This document shows, piece after piece, positions 44,205-52,107 of a DNA stretch of 64,000 nucleotides; the first letter of the stretch is position 1; every line of letters starts with the position of its first letter. The DNA is from Microcaldota archaeon. GTDB taxonomy: Archaea > Micrarchaeota > Micrarchaeia > Micrarchaeales > Micrarchaeaceae. Location: the NCBI GenBank assembly GCA_030040895.1, contig JASHSJ010000030.1, forward strand, positions 1 to 64,000, read 5' to 3'. Both the position numbers and the translations under genes were made by a program. Below the pieces are notes generated by a model. The model had not been told where the DNA came from. It worked only from the letters and a program-made list of their open reading frames with translations, and made no database searches.

Positions 44205-45260
44205 CTAGTACACAAATAGAACGAATGTAAGTAATAAATTAACTACTGAAAGCGGCATTAGGTATGACCATCCAAGCCTGAGGAGCCTGTCTATCCTCAT
44301 GCGGACGGTTGTTGCTCTTATTGCTATCACGAACAGCGTTATCAGTACCACCTTGAGAAAGAGCCAGAATATGCCCGGGAGGAACGATGGGCCCAGCCAG
44401 CCTCCGAAGAACAGTATGCTTATGAGGAGAGCACCAACAAGGACCCTCACATAGTCAAGAAACAGCACGAGTCCATAGTACGGAGCGCTGACATCGGTGA
44501 GCCAACCTGCTATGAGCTCACTGTCTGCTTCTCTCAGGTCGAACGGAGGCCTGTCGAGCTCTCCCAGCATGCACACGAAGAATGCAACAAGGCCAAGCGG
44601 CATGAGTATGAAATACCAGATATGCGACTGCGCATTGACTATATTGTAGAAGTCATAGCTGTTTGCCAGCAATGCGACGGCCGCTATGACCATCAGTATC
44701 GGTATCTCGTAGCTGAGCATCATGACTACGGACCTCTGCGCAGCTATAGACCCGAATTTATTGCCGCTGGTCCAGCCAGCCAAGAACACTATTATCGGAG
44801 TCAGTGAGAGCAGCACGAATACCAGGATCAGGCCTATGCTGGTGTCAAGGCCGACAAAGGTCGGTGACAGGGGTATTATAGTGAGCATAAGCACGAAGAG
44901 CGACAGCATCGCCGGTATGCATGTCTCGAATATTATTGCGTTTGCATCGCTGGGCGTTATGTGCTCCTTTGAAATCAGCTTGACAAGGTCTGCGAGATTC
45001 TGCAGGAAGCCCCATGGGCCAACGTATGTCGGGCCGTGCCTGGACTGGAACCTTGCCATCAGCTTCCTCTCTATCCACCCGAATACGTATGAAAATATAG
45101 AGAATATTACTGACAGCACCACCAGGTAGACTACGATTGATACAAGCAGCGACAGCGCGCTCAGATACGGGACGTTGCCCAGCGCTCCAGCGATATATCC
45201 TTCTACGGCGCCGTATAATGATGCGACATACGGGGATGTTATGCTTATTTGACCACCCAA
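44205..45260 (-). CDS. nuoH: NADH dehydrogenase-like complex I subunit H
   Basis: The 351-residue protein has eight membrane helices and forms much of the quinone chamber. FGWIERKLMARFQSRHGPTY and RPPFDLREADSELIAGW are NuoH signatures. The start is given as TTG 45260; no ATG follows for many codons, and the GGGTGG inside the first codons could be a ribosome site for a later non-ATG start. It is the first gene of the block, with no nuoABCD in front. Confidence 0.93.
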   Translation of the reverse strand: MGGQISITSPYVASLYGAVEGYIAGALGNVPYLSALSLLVSIVVYLVVLSVIFSIFSYVFGWIERKLMARFQSRHGPTYVGPWGFLQNLADLVKLISKEHITPSDANAIIFETCIPAMLSLFVLMLTIIPLSPTFVGLDTSIGLILVFVLLSLTPIIVFLAGWTSGNKFGSIAAQRSVVMMLSYEIPILMVIAAVALLANSYDFYNIVNAQSHIWYFILMPLGLVAFFVCMLGELDRPPFDLREADSELIAGWLTDVSAPYYGLVLFLDYVRVLVGALLISILFFGGWLGPSFLPGIFWLFLKVVLITLFVIAIRATTVRMRIDRLLRLGWSYLMPLSVVNLLLTFVLFVY

Positions 45261-45277
45261 TGATAATAGTATAAAAG

Positions 45278-45285
45278 ATTTAAAT
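45278..45285. promoter_or_regulatory. Palindromic TATA element between nuoH and a small gene
   Basis: ATTTAAAT is centred 26 nt before ATG 45308 (plus) and about 22 nt before TTG 45260 (minus). A second candidate, TATAAAAG at 45270-45277, overlaps the approach. One element may start both transcripts. Confidence 0.45.
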
Positions 45286-45307
45286 AAGAAAGGTAGATGG
45301 TAGTGAC

Positions 45308-45583
45308 ATGAAGCTTGAGGAGCTTAGCGAGGCTGCCAGGACAGCAATAAAGTCTGGCAGCATGAAGATGAGGCTGAAGCGCGCTGGCATGTTCCAGGTG
45401 CAGACGTTTACCATAAGAAGGGTGAGGCTGGGAAACGACGAGTTCGTCGAGCTGTTCCTGGGAAAGGTAGTGGACATTGGAGAGCTTACAAGGCTTGCAA
45501 ACGAGGCAGGATTGCCAATAGAGGCAGAGAACGGAAGGGCTTTTCCCAGTGGAAGGGGAGCCGTGGACTACGCCGGCCTGTGA
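45308..45583 (+). CDS. Unknown 91-residue protein
   Basis: The small soluble protein has a basic helical N-terminus (ARTAIKSGSMKMRLKRAG) and a second half with VELFLGKVVDIGELTRLA. No family is recognised. ATG is preceded by GGTAGTGAC and by TATA elements at 45270-45285. Its codon pattern and promoter support a real gene. Function unknown. Confidence 0.65.
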   Translation: MKLEELSEAARTAIKSGSMKMRLKRAGMFQVQTFTIRRVRLGNDEFVELFLGKVVDIGELTRLANEAGLPIEAENGRAFPSGRGAVDYAGL

Positions 45584-47311
45584 TCAGGTAGTCTGCTGGA
45601 AGCTCGTTATGTTGGTGGTTCCCAAAACCAGCTTCGTTGCCCCGTTTATGCTGTAGTTAAGAAGCAGATAGTACGGCGTATAGTAGCTGAAAGTATTCTG
45701 TATGTAGTATGCATTGCACGTGGTGTTAACATCCAGTGACTTTCCGGCCGCGATGGTCATATTGACAGTATAGTTTTGCTCTGAACCTGTCTGATAGCAT
45801 GATATCTGATTGAGTTGTATTGGCTTGCCCAGATAGTTGGTGATGTTGAAGGTTGCGAGCTTTGTGGTCAGGTTGAATGCGGCCACGCTGCATCCAATTG
45901 ACAGATTGGAGAGCGTGCAGCTGCTGCGATAGAGCGAATGCCAGACGTACGGGGTTCCGCTTATGTTCAGATACTGCAGGAGCGCACCTGAGCTCGAATA
46001 TGATGAAAGTACCTCGGACGAGTTGCCGAGTGAATACAGGCTCACTATATAGTTGCTGGTTATCAGCGTGGAGTTCAGCATCGCGAACGCAGAGCCGAAC
46101 GTGCCGTTCCTTGGTATGCTGACAGTTGCGCACATGACCGATGAATTGCGTATGTCGTATGTTAGTCCTGTGCACGTCAGATTATAGGTGCTGGAATACA
46201 CGTCATATCCTTTTGGCTTCTCCCTCACCGCGCTAGCGAATATTATCTTGTAGTCTGGCTGCACGAACAGGTTCATGGCCCCTACCGAGCCATTTGAATA
46301 CAGCAGTGCAGAGCCGAGATTCGTGGAATTCACGTAGTGGAAAGCGCTCTGGTATGTTGCGACATTGGAGTCTTTCTCAAGGGCAGCTGTCAGTGTGCTG
46401 TTTATGGCTGGCGTGTACGTTGACTGCATGATAGTAGCGCAATTGCGCGATGCATTCGTGCTCTGGTATTCGATGATCTTCGACCATCCGTTGCCATAGT
46501 AATAGCACATGGTTGTGCTGTTGCTGAGCTGCGCAAAAGTTACGGTATTGTTTGCAATGCTGCGGTTCTGCACGCTTATGCCAAAGCTCCTTACTATTGT
46601 GCTTATTGTGGATGGTCCATACTCTCCCTGGAGCCAGAGCACATATGCCGATGATGAATCGTTATAGCCCACGAACGCCCCGTTCGCTATGCTGGTGTAG
46701 TTCGTTAGGTCGCTCAGCATCTGGACGATTATTCTCTGGTCATTGCCGGTGAGCCTGTTGAATATCGAGAGATTGTAGTTTGTTGACAGAAATGCGGCTG
46801 TCTGTATTCCGCTAGGCTCCAGCGCAAAACTCTGCACAGTACTAACTCCCGTATTTGGTATGCTCTCATAGAGTCCCGGATTCGGGCTCTCCGGATTTAG
46901 CACTGAAACGCTAACCTGCGAATGCGCTGACTGCCTGTTCTGGATGTTTAGCAGGCTTGCCGGATCTGCCACCATGTCGAACGAATAGTTGCCCGGCGCG
47001 GTATATGTGTATGTTGCGTTGATTAGCGCAGACTGGCCAGCCCCTACCGAAACGGAGTATGTGTCAAGCTCCGTGTTGTTCAGGTACAGCACAACCGTCA
47101 TGTTGCGTATGTTGGTGTGCCCGGTGTTGGTCAGGTTGGCCTGCACAACCTGGGTTTCAAGCGGGTAGGTGCTGGAATAGGGATTAAGGTTCCTCATGCC
47201 TATCGTCACTGAATAAACGTTTGGCGTCTGCAGGTATATGTAAGCGAAAACTCCGAGGGCCACGACTATGGCGACTATCGCGTATATTATCAAAGTGTTC
47301 CTGCTTACCAA
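45584..47311 (-). CDS. Large surface-exposed membrane-anchored protein
   Basis: The 575-residue protein has an N-terminal membrane helix (about 7-27), then a CARDB-like beta-sandwich (residues 40-135, with QVVQANLTNTGHTNIRNMTV), and a large Ser/Thr/Asn-rich region full of Asn-X-Ser/Thr sites. It faces outside the cell and is probably heavily glycosylated. The start is TTG 47311 with GTGGGATA upstream. No enzymatic motif is visible. Confidence 0.75.
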   Translation of the reverse strand: MVSRNTLIIYAIVAIVVALGVFAYIYLQTPNVYSVTIGMRNLNPYSSTYPLETQVVQANLTNTGHTNIRNMTVVLYLNNTELDTYSVSVGAGQSALINATYTYTAPGNYSFDMVADPASLLNIQNRQSAHSQVSVSVLNPESPNPGLYESIPNTGVSTVQSFALEPSGIQTAAFLSTNYNLSIFNRLTGNDQRIIVQMLSDLTNYTSIANGAFVGYNDSSSAYVLWLQGEYGPSTISTIVRSFGISVQNRSIANNTVTFAQLSNSTTMCYYYGNGWSKIIEYQSTNASRNCATIMQSTYTPAINSTLTAALEKDSNVATYQSAFHYVNSTNLGSALLYSNGSVGAMNLFVQPDYKIIFASAVREKPKGYDVYSSTYNLTCTGLTYDIRNSSVMCATVSIPRNGTFGSAFAMLNSTLITSNYIVSLYSLGNSSEVLSSYSSSGALLQYLNISGTPYVWHSLYRSSCTLSNLSIGCSVAAFNLTTKLATFNITNYLGKPIQLNQISCYQTGSEQNYTVNMTIAAGKSLDVNTTCNAYYIQNTFSYYTPYYLLLNYSINGATKLVLGTTNITSFQQTT

Positions 47312-47328
47312 TATCCCACAGTTTTACT

Positions 47329-47790
47329 TCACTTGTTCCTTAATTCTTTCATAGCAGCTATTAACTTTTCCTTTATTGGGGCTATCTCCATGCTGAAATA
47401 ATGGTTGACCCATTCTTCTTCATCGTATTCCCGGCCCACCTGCGGATGAACAAGATAGTATTTTCCCTTTGAATGGTCGACTATCTTCGCCTTGCTGAGC
47501 TGGAGCAGATGGTATCTGAGGGTTTTCTCGTTCATCGGGTCGCCCCACGCGCTGTTTATGTATTCAAGGATCTCTTCCACGTTCGGGTCCTTTTTCTGGT
47601 TGAACTGGAAGTGCAGCATGGAGTCCAGCACCGCGAGCGCGCTGAGCCTCGATTCACCGGGGTTTATGACGCCGAGCGAAAGCGCCAGCCATCTTATCAG
47701 AGATCTCCTTGTCTCCGCCACTTCCTTCGTAAATCTAAGATTCCTTATTGTTACTTCGTGCTCTATGAGGTCTGCTTCGTTGAGTTCCAT
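47329..47790 (-). CDS. Winged-helix-type putative regulator
   Basis: The 153-residue protein has a helix-turn-helix-like region at about 85-125 (MNEKTLRYHLLQLSKAKIVD followed by KGKYYLVHP), typical of winged-helix repressors with Arg/Tyr/His in the recognition helix. The N-terminal 80 residues are helical. ATG follows GGTGCATAG. It lies 17 nt before the surface-protein gene on the same strand, so it may control or share its expression. Confidence 0.68.
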   Translation of the reverse strand: MELNEADLIEHEVTIRNLRFTKEVAETRRSLIRWLALSLGVINPGESRLSALAVLDSMLHFQFNQKKDPNVEEILEYINSAWGDPMNEKTLRYHLLQLSKAKIVDHSKGKYYLVHPQVGREYDEEEWVNHYFSMEIAPIKEKLIAAMKELRNK

Positions 47791-47904
47791 CTATGCACCA
47801 AGATTCCTGAATCATTTCCGGACTGTAGGCGTGATACCCTTATTATTCATATTCTATAAACATGTTTTTTATATTTTATGCTGCAATCTTAGTGAGGTGC
47901 AGGA

Positions 47905-48270
47905 ATGGCCGATGCCGAGATAAGGGTTGAATTCGCGCCAAACAGGCTCAGGGCGTTCAGGAACAACGACACAATGGCGACTGTCAATGTCAAGAACAAC
48001 AGCAAGAACACGTACTGGTGCGAATGCGATATAACGGTGTCCTCGCCTCTTTCCCTTTCTCAGGATTCGCAGCTTGACGTTGGAAGGCAGCGCATAGGAA
48101 TAATAGGGCCCGGAGAGACATCCGGCAAGAGGATCAGGCTCTACACAAGGCCAAACAACTACCCCGACAACTACAAGTTCGAGATAAGGGCCTTCCTGTA
48201 CGACAAGGATGGGGCCATAGCTGAAAGAATCGAGAGCAGGGCCTCGATCATGTGCGTAAACGAACAATAA
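47905..48270 (+). CDS. Cytosolic beta-sandwich protein, unknown
   Basis: The 121-residue protein lacks a signal peptide and looks like an Ig/CARDB-type beta-sandwich (ATVNVKNNSKNTYWCECDIT, IGIIGPGETSGKRIRLYT). Such intracellular sandwich proteins are seen in archaea without known role. ATG follows GAGGTGCAGGA, one of the fullest ribosome sites in the window. TATA-like TCTATAAAC lies at 47853-47861. Confidence 0.7.
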   Translation: MADAEIRVEFAPNRLRAFRNNDTMATVNVKNNSKNTYWCECDITVSSPLSLSQDSQLDVGRQRIGIIGPGETSGKRIRLYTRPNNYPDNYKFEIRAFLYDKDGAIAERIESRASIMCVNEQ

Positions 48271-48283
48271 CAATAACCTGTTT

Positions 48284-50332
48284 CTAGATTACCAGATGTA
48301 ACAGCACTGGCACGGAATACATTACCACGGAGGACGCTATCAGCAACGAGACCATGTTTATGACCTTGATCAACGGATTGAGGCCAGGTCCAGAAGTATC
48401 TTTGAACGGATCTCCAACTGTATCTCCAACCACTGCTGCCTTGTGGGTGTCGCTGCCCTTTCCTCCGAAATGTCCTTCTTCTACGTACTTCTTTGCATTG
48501 TCCCAGGCAGCTCCGCCAGTTGTCATCATGAGCGCTAGAACCAGTCCGGATATTATCGCTCCTGCTAGCAGTCCCCCAAGAGCAAGCGGCCCAAGTATGA
48601 AGCCAACGAGTATCGGTGCCCCTACTCCAAGCAGTGCCGGCGCTGCCAGCGATGATATTGCCACTCTTGTTGTTATGTCAACCGCCTTGGCATAGTCTGG
48701 CTCTGCTGTGCCCTTCATTAGCCCCTTTATGGTCGAGAATTGTCGCCTTACCTCTTCCACTATCTTTGACGCTGCGCTACCTACCGCGCGCATAGTTATT
48801 GCAGAGAAAACGTACGGTATCATGGCCCCTATGAATAATCCTGCCATGACATATGGATCCAGTATGTCAAGAGTGGTGATGCCAGCAGCGTTGGCAAACG
48901 CTGCGAACAGCGAGAGCGCAGCTAGCGCTGCCGCGCCGATAGCGAATCCTTTTGTCACTGCCTTCGTCGTGTTTCCGACTGCATCAAGAGGATCAGTTAT
49001 ATCTCTGACCTTCTTCGTCATGCCAGACATCTCAGCAATTCCTCCTGCATTATCCGTTATTGGTCCATAGCTGTCAACAGAAACTATTACTCCTGTCAAC
49101 GATAGCATTGCCATAGATGCAAGGGCTATTCCATAAAGCCCTCCTGTTGCAAACGATACGAGAACTGCTGCCACTATCACGATTATTGGATACATCGTTG
49201 CCCTCATGCCATTCGCCACCCCGTATATTATATTGGTGGCTGCTCCTGACTTCGATGCGACCGCGATCTCCTGTACTGCCTTTGTATCTTTGTTTGTGTA
49301 ATGTCCTGTTATCTCTGCAAGCAGTATTGCCACAACAACGCCTGCCAGTAGTGCTGGGAAGTATTGAAGTGCTCCTGCTCTAAGTGTGACAAGGAAGAAT
49401 CCAATCACTGCAAGAACTGCCGATACTCTTATCGTTGTGTTAAGGGAACTCCATATCTTGTCCTTCTTGTCAGTGCCAATGAAAAGAGTTCCGAGTATGC
49501 TGGCCACTATTGCAACTCCTCCGATTTCAAGTGGAAGCCATAGTGCGATTGCACTTGTAGGCATAGTATAGTAAGCAAGAAGCATTGCTGCAAGAACAGT
49601 TATGACATATGATTCGTAGAGGTCTGCTGCCATTCCGGCGCAGTCTCCAACGTTGTCTCCAACATTGTCTGCTATAACTGCCGGGTTCCTTGGATCGTCT
49701 TCTGGTATTCCCATCTCCGCCTTGCCGACCAGGTCAGCACCCACGTCCGCGCCCTTTGTGTATATTCCTCCTCCTACTCTTGCAAATAGGCTCACAAGGC
49801 TTGCGCCAAATCCAAAGCCAATCAAGCTTATCGGGTTCTGATATATTTCAAATGCGATTAGGAAGAACAGGAGAGCAAGTCCTACTACGCTCATTCCGGT
49901 TACCACTCCTCCTCTGAACGCAACATTAAGCGCATTCTTCAATCCCTTCTCAGCCGCCTTTGCCGTCCTTAGGTTTCCTCTCACTGATATCTGCATGCCA
50001 ACGTATCCGGCCAGTGCGGATCCAACAGCGCCTATAACAAATGCCACAGGTGTTGCCGCCGGCAGAACTCCAAGATATGCCGCTATTGAGAATATTATTA
50101 CTAGGATCACGCCAAATATTGCAACTGTTGTGTACTGCCTCTTTAGGAATGCATTTGCTCCCTGCTGTATTGCAGCTGCTACTTTGTTCATCTTTTCAGT
50201 TCCCTTTGGCTGGTCGAGAACGAACTTTGCGCTCCACGCTGCGTACAACAATGCCAGTATTGCCGCTCCAAAGGGGAGCAAAAATCTTAGGCTAGAAGGC
50301 ATCGCTGCCTGTAGCAATAACGATATATCCAT
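48284..50332 (-). CDS. hppA: Membrane proton-translocating pyrophosphatase, K+-independent type
   Basis: The 682-residue enzyme hydrolyses pyrophosphate to pump protons, with about 16 membrane helices. The active-site motif DNVGDNVGDCAGMAADLYES is present. The diagnostic segment GNTTKAVTKGFAIG has Lys where potassium-dependent enzymes have Ala, which points to the potassium-independent class. ATG 50332 follows GGGGATACAG; the longer frame from 50383 lacks support. TATA-like ATATTTAAAC lies at 50391-50400 on the minus strand. Confidence 0.95.
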   Translation of the reverse strand: MDISLLLQAAMPSSLRFLLPFGAAILALLYAAWSAKFVLDQPKGTEKMNKVAAAIQQGANAFLKRQYTTVAIFGVILVIIFSIAAYLGVLPAATPVAFVIGAVGSALAGYVGMQISVRGNLRTAKAAEKGLKNALNVAFRGGVVTGMSVVGLALLFFLIAFEIYQNPISLIGFGFGASLVSLFARVGGGIYTKGADVGADLVGKAEMGIPEDDPRNPAVIADNVGDNVGDCAGMAADLYESYVITVLAAMLLAYYTMPTSAIALWLPLEIGGVAIVASILGTLFIGTDKKDKIWSSLNTTIRVSAVLAVIGFFLVTLRAGALQYFPALLAGVVVAILLAEITGHYTNKDTKAVQEIAVASKSGAATNIIYGVANGMRATMYPIIVIVAAVLVSFATGGLYGIALASMAMLSLTGVIVSVDSYGPITDNAGGIAEMSGMTKKVRDITDPLDAVGNTTKAVTKGFAIGAAALAALSLFAAFANAAGITTLDILDPYVMAGLFIGAMIPYVFSAITMRAVGSAASKIVEEVRRQFSTIKGLMKGTAEPDYAKAVDITTRVAISSLAAPALLGVGAPILVGFILGPLALGGLLAGAIISGLVLALMMTTGGAAWDNAKKYVEEGHFGGKGSDTHKAAVVGDTVGDPFKDTSGPGLNPLIKVINMVSLLIASSVVMYSVPVLLHLVI

Positions 50333-50390
50333 CTGTATCCCCAAAATATAGTTTGGACAGAGTCCAATAAGCCTATAATTCAATAATATT

Positions 50391-50400
50391 GTTTAAATAT
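50391..50400 (-). promoter_or_regulatory. TATA element for the pyrophosphatase gene
   Basis: ATATTTAAAC read on the minus strand lies about 64 nt before ATG 50332 and predicts a leader of about 38 nt. The leader contains a short hairpin (GGAC-AGA-GTCC) and the GGGGAT ribosome site. Confidence 0.45.
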
Positions 50401-50417
50401 TTTACTTTACCAGTTTC

Positions 50418-50735
50418 TCACTTCAGCCTGCCCTGCTCCCTCAGCTTTGATATGTCGAGCATGCTGTACCTCCATACTATGTCCCCTCTTTCGTCTGTTT
50501 GCACTACCCACGGCCTGACTATGACGGCGTCGTTCTCCTTTATCCAGAACTGCCTCCTGAGCCTACCTGGTATTATGCAAAGCCTTTCTTTCTCGTCCAT
50601 GCACCTGACCACGAACTTTGTTGCGCCAACCAGCTTGACCACGCTGCCTATGACCTCTCCTGGACCTGGAAGCTTCAGCCTATACTCCACTGGAGCCCCC
50701 CTCCTCATGTCATGGTCTCGGTTAGGTCTTGGCAT
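50418..50735 (-). CDS. Translation initiation factor aIF1A
   Basis: The 105-residue protein is an OB-fold factor that helps place initiator tRNA on the small subunit. GEVIGSVVKLVGATKFVVRC, IPGRLRRQFWIKENDAVIVR and a C-terminal helix (LDISKLREQGRLK) match eIF1A/IF1. ATG follows GTGAATAA. It is 12 nt downstream of the aIF2-beta gene. Confidence 0.95.
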   Translation of the reverse strand: MPRPNRDHDMRRGAPVEYRLKLPGPGEVIGSVVKLVGATKFVVRCMDEKERLCIIPGRLRRQFWIKENDAVIVRPWVVQTDERGDIVWRYSMLDISKLREQGRLK

Positions 50736-50747
50736 TTATTCACATTT

Positions 50748-51173
50748 TTAGTAGCTCTTTATCCCGTATCTGGATCCGCACGCCTCGCATATGAACATGA
50801 ACATGCCACGTCCTGCGACTTCTAGCCTTGAATCCGGCTTCTTGCACTCCTTGCATATTACATACGTATCGAAGTACTTCTTGATCCTCGGCGTTAGTTC
50901 TTCCTGCTTGAACTTCCCGTTTATGACAAGGCCGGAACTTTCCATGTTTGCGGGAACTGCCAGCTCTCTGCTAAGGTATCTTGCTATCTCATCCTGATTC
51001 CTTCTCGCCTTATCGGCTATCTGGGCCACGTTCCTTATTATCGTCTTGTTTCCCTGCGATATTGAATCAACAACCGGTATCTTGAAATCAGACACTTCTG
51101 CGGCCAGCTTCGGCATCTTCTCGAACGCCCTGTCCAGCATCTTCATGTATTCATTGTCTTCCAAAGTAGTCAC
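50748..51173 (-). CDS. Translation initiation factor aIF2 subunit beta
   Basis: The 141-residue protein combines a central alpha/beta domain with a zinc ribbon: YVICKECKKPDSRLE and FICEACGSRYGI. It is the beta subunit of the initiator-tRNA-binding complex. GTG 51173 is given as start; TTG 51164 is a plausible alternative with GAGTGACTAC before it. It lies in an operon with aIF1A. Confidence 0.94.
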   Translation of the reverse strand: MTTLEDNEYMKMLDRAFEKMPKLAAEVSDFKIPVVDSISQGNKTIIRNVAQIADKARRNQDEIARYLSRELAVPANMESSGLVINGKFKQEELTPRIKKYFDTYVICKECKKPDSRLEVAGRGMFMFICEACGSRYGIKSY

Positions 51174-51218
51174 TCGATTTGCTATATTGTAATGGGATTT
51201 TAGGTATAAGAACCTGCG

Positions 51219-51704
51219 CTATGGCATGCGCCACGGAACGCTTGACATCTTGAGAACGTATCTGATCCTTTCAGAATTGGGCTCTATGCCAAGGCTCTTG
51301 ACTACTTTGCTTATGTTATCCTCGCTGGCCTGCTTGCCGTTTGCTATAAGATAATAGAAGGCGTAGACGTAGATAAGATGGCTCTCTATCTTCACTGACA
51401 TCAGCGCGCTTATGTAGCGCTCATCCGGCTCTATGCCTATTGATTTCACTATGCGCTTGACATTATCTGAATCTATTTCCCTTCCCGCGAAGCTCAGGAA
51501 TCCTGCTGCGTAGAGATACGGCATTATGCTCTCGTCTATCCTGCCCTTGACCTTGCTGCTGCCCATCGCGCGCACGAACTCGTTGGCCACTATCTGGGCT
51601 GATGTCTGGGCAACCGCATTTATTATGACCTTAAGAGTGCTGTACCTTATTTCCTCCCCAATGTTGTACTCTCCTATTGGGGTATCTTTTGCTTCGTCGG
51701 CCAT
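51219..51704 (-). CDS. Protein with two tandem P1-stalk-like domains
   Basis: The 161-residue protein has an N-terminal helical region (1-55) and two related segments: residues 61-105 (MPYLYAAGFLSFAGREIDSD, then NVKRIVKSIGIEPDE) and 110-153 (IYVYAFYYLIANGKQASEDN, then ISKVVKSLGIEPNSE). Both resemble the dimerisation domain of ribosomal stalk protein P1. The hinge and acidic C-terminal factor-binding tail of P1 are absent. ATG follows GGTGCGGGA. It is upstream of initiation-factor genes on the same strand. A ribosome-associated role is plausible but unproven. Confidence 0.75.
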   Translation of the reverse strand: MADEAKDTPIGEYNIGEEIRYSTLKVIINAVAQTSAQIVANEFVRAMGSSKVKGRIDESIMPYLYAAGFLSFAGREIDSDNVKRIVKSIGIEPDERYISALMSVKIESHLIYVYAFYYLIANGKQASEDNISKVVKSLGIEPNSERIRYVLKMSSVPWRMP

Positions 51705-51748
51705 TCCCGCACCGATGAATATTCTGTGCGCTGATTATTAAATGTTTA

Positions 51749-52045
51749 TTACCGCTGGGGGAATATCTTATCTATCGCGTCATAGTCATCCGAAGATGCC
51801 GATACTCTCCTTTGTTTGCCGCACTTTGTGCACCTGTGGATTATTATGATTTTTGTCCTGCTCCGCTCCACGCCAATTGGTTCCATCATGCCCCCGCAGC
51901 TTTCCTTTCTGTCGCCTGGATTTACATCAACGTGCATGCTCCAAAGGCATACAGAACAATGATTTGTGTAGCCGCTGCCTGCCATGATCGCGCCGCAGTG
52001 TGCGCACCTGAAATCTTCCTTCCTTTTCGAGAACAGCTTCGCCAT
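51749..52045 (-). CDS. RNHCP-domain zinc protein
   Basis: The 98-residue protein carries several Cys pairs: FRCAHCG near residue 15, NHCSVCLWSMHVD near 30, a Cys in KESCGG and a final HRCTKCGK. This is the RNHCP domain (TNHC in place of RNHC). The family is small and of unknown function. It is near the initiation-factor genes and diverges from the LamG gene. TATA-like CATATAAAAGG lies at 52062-52072 on the minus strand. Confidence 0.82.
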   Translation of the reverse strand: MAKLFSKRKEDFRCAHCGAIMAGSGYTNHCSVCLWSMHVDVNPGDRKESCGGMMEPIGVERSRTKIIIIHRCTKCGKQRRVSASSDDYDAIDKIFPQR

Positions 52046-52107
52046 CGAATCCTTGCACTAGCCTTTTATATGTTCTTTATTTATTGTAACTTAAACCTGC
52101 TGGTATA

